The translations under genes and the position numbers were made by a program. Positions 16,087 to 17,799 of a stretch of DNA of 17,799 nucleotides are shown here, in pieces; the first letter of the stretch is position 1; every line of letters starts with the position of its first letter. The DNA lies in the NCBI GenBank assembly GCA_015478765.1, contig JADMKR010000188.1, positions 1 through 17,799 of the forward strand. Reading direction: 5' to 3'. The notes beneath the pieces were generated by a model. That model was not told where the DNA came from. It saw only the letters and a list, made by a program, of their open reading frames with translations, and did no database searches. Source of the DNA: Flavobacterium sp. (lineage in GTDB: Bacteria > Bacteroidota > Bacteroidia > Flavobacteriales > Flavobacteriaceae).

Positions 16087-17535
16087 CTAGTAGTACGTAT
16101 ATCGGCGAACTTTCGCAATATATTTCGCTAGTCGGATGACCTGGTGACTGTAGCCATATTCGTTGTCATACCAAACGTATAGAACTATATTCTTACCATC
16201 GGCTGAAACAATGGTTGCGTTGCTGTCGAAAATGGCCGGTGCCGACGTACCAACAATGTCAGATGATACCAACTCATTATTTAACGAGTATTTTATCTGC
16301 TCGACAAGTTCGCCTTCCAAAGCATATTTTTTCATGATGGCATTCACTTCATCCACAGACGTCTCGCGATTCACTTCAAGATTTAAGACGACCAGCGAGC
16401 CATTTGGGACCGGTACCCGAATTGCATTTGAAGTCAGTTTGCCCGTCAATGACGGTAACGCCTTTGCAACTGCGCTTCCGGCTCCGGTCTCGGTGATTAC
16501 CATATTCAGTGCTGCGGCGCGGCCACGACGATATTTTTTATGCATATTATCCACCAAATTTTGGTCGTTCGTGTATGCATGTATAGTTTCCAGATGGCCT
16601 TTTGACACGCCCAGAGTATCTTCGACAGCTTTTAAAATAGGAGTGATGGCATTCGTGGTACATGAAGCAGCAGAGAAAATGCTGACTTCATCCGGATTGT
16701 AATCATTTTGGTTTACGCCATGAACAATGTTTGGAACGCCTTTGCCAGGAGCTGTGAGCAACACTTTGGCGGCTCCTTTTGACGAAAGATGGCGCTCAAG
16801 TGCTTCTGTGGTTGTGAAAGCACCTGTGTTATCGATAATTAGCGCATCGTCAAAACCGTATTTTGTATAATCGATTTCCTCCGGACTTGACGCGGTAATT
16901 ACATGAACGGTAGTGCCATTGATCAGCAATGCATTGTTCTCGACATCGGCAACTACCGATCCCTGAAAATCACCGTGAATGGAATCATAACGCAATAATG
17001 AAGCACGTTTTTCCAACGATATTGCGTCATTTTTATCACGGGTTACGATAGCACGGAGTCGCAATTGGGTACCTTTTCCGGTTTTCGACATGAGTTCGCG
17101 TGCTAACAATCGGCCAATTCGACCAAAACCGTACAATACGACATCTTTGGGTTTATTGTTTTTAAAGTCCTTGGCATTTTTCAACTTGTCGATTACAAAA
17201 GATTTCGCGTTTGCATATTTGTCATCTTCGAGGTGATATTCGTAGGTCAACTTTCCAATGTCAAGTTTCGCGGGCGGAAGATCGAGGGAAAGGATAGCCT
17301 CGGCGATTTCAACCGAATCGAAAACCGAAATCGGTTTTCCCACAAATTCTCCGGCATATTCATGCAGATTTAAAATATGGCTGACGTTTTGGTTGATTAG
17401 CTGGTTTCGAAAAAGCACCATTTCAATCGATTTATCATACCACAAATCGCTGATTATTTTAATCAGTTCAATTGCGGCGCGTCGTCGGTCGCCCTGAAAT
17501 GCCACCTCTTTCTCGTACAGGTTTATGTTGCTCAT
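16087..17535 (-). CDS. gap: Glyceraldehyde-3-phosphate dehydrogenase, long form with N-terminal extension
   Basis: The enzyme interconverts glyceraldehyde-3-phosphate and 1,3-bisphosphoglycerate in central carbon metabolism. At 482 aa it is about 130-150 residues longer than classical GAPDH. The extension (1-130, beginning MSNINLYEKEVAFQGDRRRA, largely helical) is typical of the flavobacterial long form. The Rossmann motif is YGFGRIGR (135-142). The catalytic domain has SAASCTTN with Cys292 and TIHAYTNDQ with His319. The coenzyme region reads AIVTRDK (Thr165-Arg166) where NAD-type enzymes have an Asp, and the S-loop reads DNMHKK where the Bacillus enzyme has DLPHKD. The start at MSNINLY agrees with a TACTTTTG box 42 nt upstream. 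It lies upstream of the YciI-like pair but is separated from it by a terminator. Confidence 0.95.
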   Translation of the reverse strand: MSNINLYEKEVAFQGDRRRAAIELIKIISDLWYDKSIEMVLFRNQLINQNVSHILNLHEYAGEFVGKPISVFDSVEIAEAILSLDLPPAKLDIGKLTYEYHLEDDKYANAKSFVIDKLKNAKDFKNNKPKDVVLYGFGRIGRLLARELMSKTGKGTQLRLRAIVTRDKNDAISLEKRASLLRYDSIHGDFQGSVVADVENNALLINGTTVHVITASSPEEIDYTKYGFDDALIIDNTGAFTTTEALERHLSSKGAAKVLLTAPGKGVPNIVHGVNQNDYNPDEVSIFSAASCTTNAITPILKAVEDTLGVSKGHLETIHAYTNDQNLVDNMHKKYRRGRAAALNMVITETGAGSAVAKALPSLTGKLTSNAIRVPVPNGSLVVLNLEVNRETSVDEVNAIMKKYALEGELVEQIKYSLNNELVSSDIVGTSAPAIFDSNATIVSADGKNIVLYVWYDNEYGYSHQVIRLAKYIAKVRRYTYY

Positions 17536-17577
17536 TGGTACAAAATAAAAACGTTAGTGTTGTTTGTTAATTGGGTG

Positions 17578-17585
17578 CAAAAGTA
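17578..17585 (-). promoter_or_regulatory. gap: -7 promoter box for GAPDH
   Basis: Minus-strand TACTTTTG matches TAnnTTTG and is identical to the boxes of prfC and the 72-aa protein. It gives a leader of about 35 nt. No clear TTG is at the expected -33 spacing. Confidence 0.5.
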
Positions 17586-17625
17586 TAGATTTCAAACGTT
17601 TTCGTAAAACTTTTACCTAATAAAA

Positions 17626-17660
17626 ATAAAAAAAGCCACCCGTCACCGGATGGCTTTTTC
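17626..17660 (-). terminator. Terminator of the gene at the right edge
   Basis: A 13-bp stem with one mismatch (AAAAAGCCATCCG / CGGGTGGCTTTTT on the minus strand, loop GTGA) is followed by further T. It lies 18 nt after the stop at 17678. The sequence is nearly symmetric, so it could work in both directions. Confidence 0.8.
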
Positions 17661-17677
17661 ATTCTATTAAAATATTT

Positions 17678-17799
17678 TTAGATAATTACCCGAACGCGGT
17701 GACCGGCCTGTGTTATAAGCTCGATTTGTACGGTTTGGGATTCTGAGATCTTTGACAATAATGCTGATACCGTTTCAATATCGACCGCCTTGGCGCTAC
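17678..17799 (-). CDS. C-terminal 39 codons of an unidentified gene (5' end outside window)
   Basis: The minus-strand frame is open from the window edge to TAA at 17678-17680, and a terminator follows. The readable tail includes DIETVSALLSKI, TVQIELITQAG and ends RVRVII. This amphipathic, ordinary protein-like composition and the correctly placed terminator support a real gene. It is too short to assign. It lies upstream of GAPDH on the same strand but is terminated separately. Confidence 0.65.
   Translation of the reverse strand, partial: SAKAVDIETVSALLSKISESQTVQIELITQAGHRVRVII

Overview
The window comes from a Bacteroidota genome, most likely Flavobacteriaceae and close to Flavobacterium. 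Four signs point there: a C-terminal type IX secretion (T9SS) sorting domain of the ChiA type at the left edge; housekeeping proteins (RF3, a 482-aa GAPDH, a 755-aa mitochondrial-type aconitase) that read as Flavobacterium versions; secreted proteins whose signal peptides end in AQ; and repeated use of the Bacteroidota sigma-A promoter (TTG, 17-19 nt, TAnnTTTG).

Layout from left to right. 1-996 (+) is the 3' end of a large T9SS-exported surface or secreted protein, closed by a terminator. 1266-1484 (-) is a 72-aa membrane miniprotein with its own promoter and terminator. 1639-3228 (-) is prfC (RF3). A divergent intergenic region of 220 bp leads to a (+) operon at 3449-7639: a SurA-like protein with two parvulin domains, a lipoprotein without a parvulin domain, and a second two-parvulin protein. 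All three junctions overlap or nearly touch, so this reads as a periplasmic outer-membrane-protein chaperone operon. A solitary MoxR AAA+ ATPase (7772-8725, +) follows.

The accessory-looking part is 8706-12172. A (-) lipoprotein, 8706-9869, has a histidine/methionine pattern that I read as a divergent copper type II monooxygenase (PHM/DBM-like) fold. It diverges, across a 20-bp gap, from two tandem paralogous membrane acyltransferases (9890-11011 and 11012-12172, +). The lipoprotein runs tail-to-tail into moxR with a 20-bp overlap. This block is my best candidate for something undescribed.

Aconitase (12382-14649, +) follows with a strong terminator. Next come a highly structured, probably dispersed intergenic repeat (about 14702-14876) and a (-) cluster. 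In transcription order the cluster is GAPDH (16087-17535), a terminator, then a translationally coupled pair of exported proteins: a YciI-like protein (15566-16018) and an acetolactate-decarboxylase-like zinc protein (14883-15569). The right edge holds the last 39 codons of an unidentified (-) gene with its terminator.

No rRNA, tRNA, CRISPR array, integrase, transposase or insertion sequence was seen. All family assignments are from reading the sequence, without database searches.
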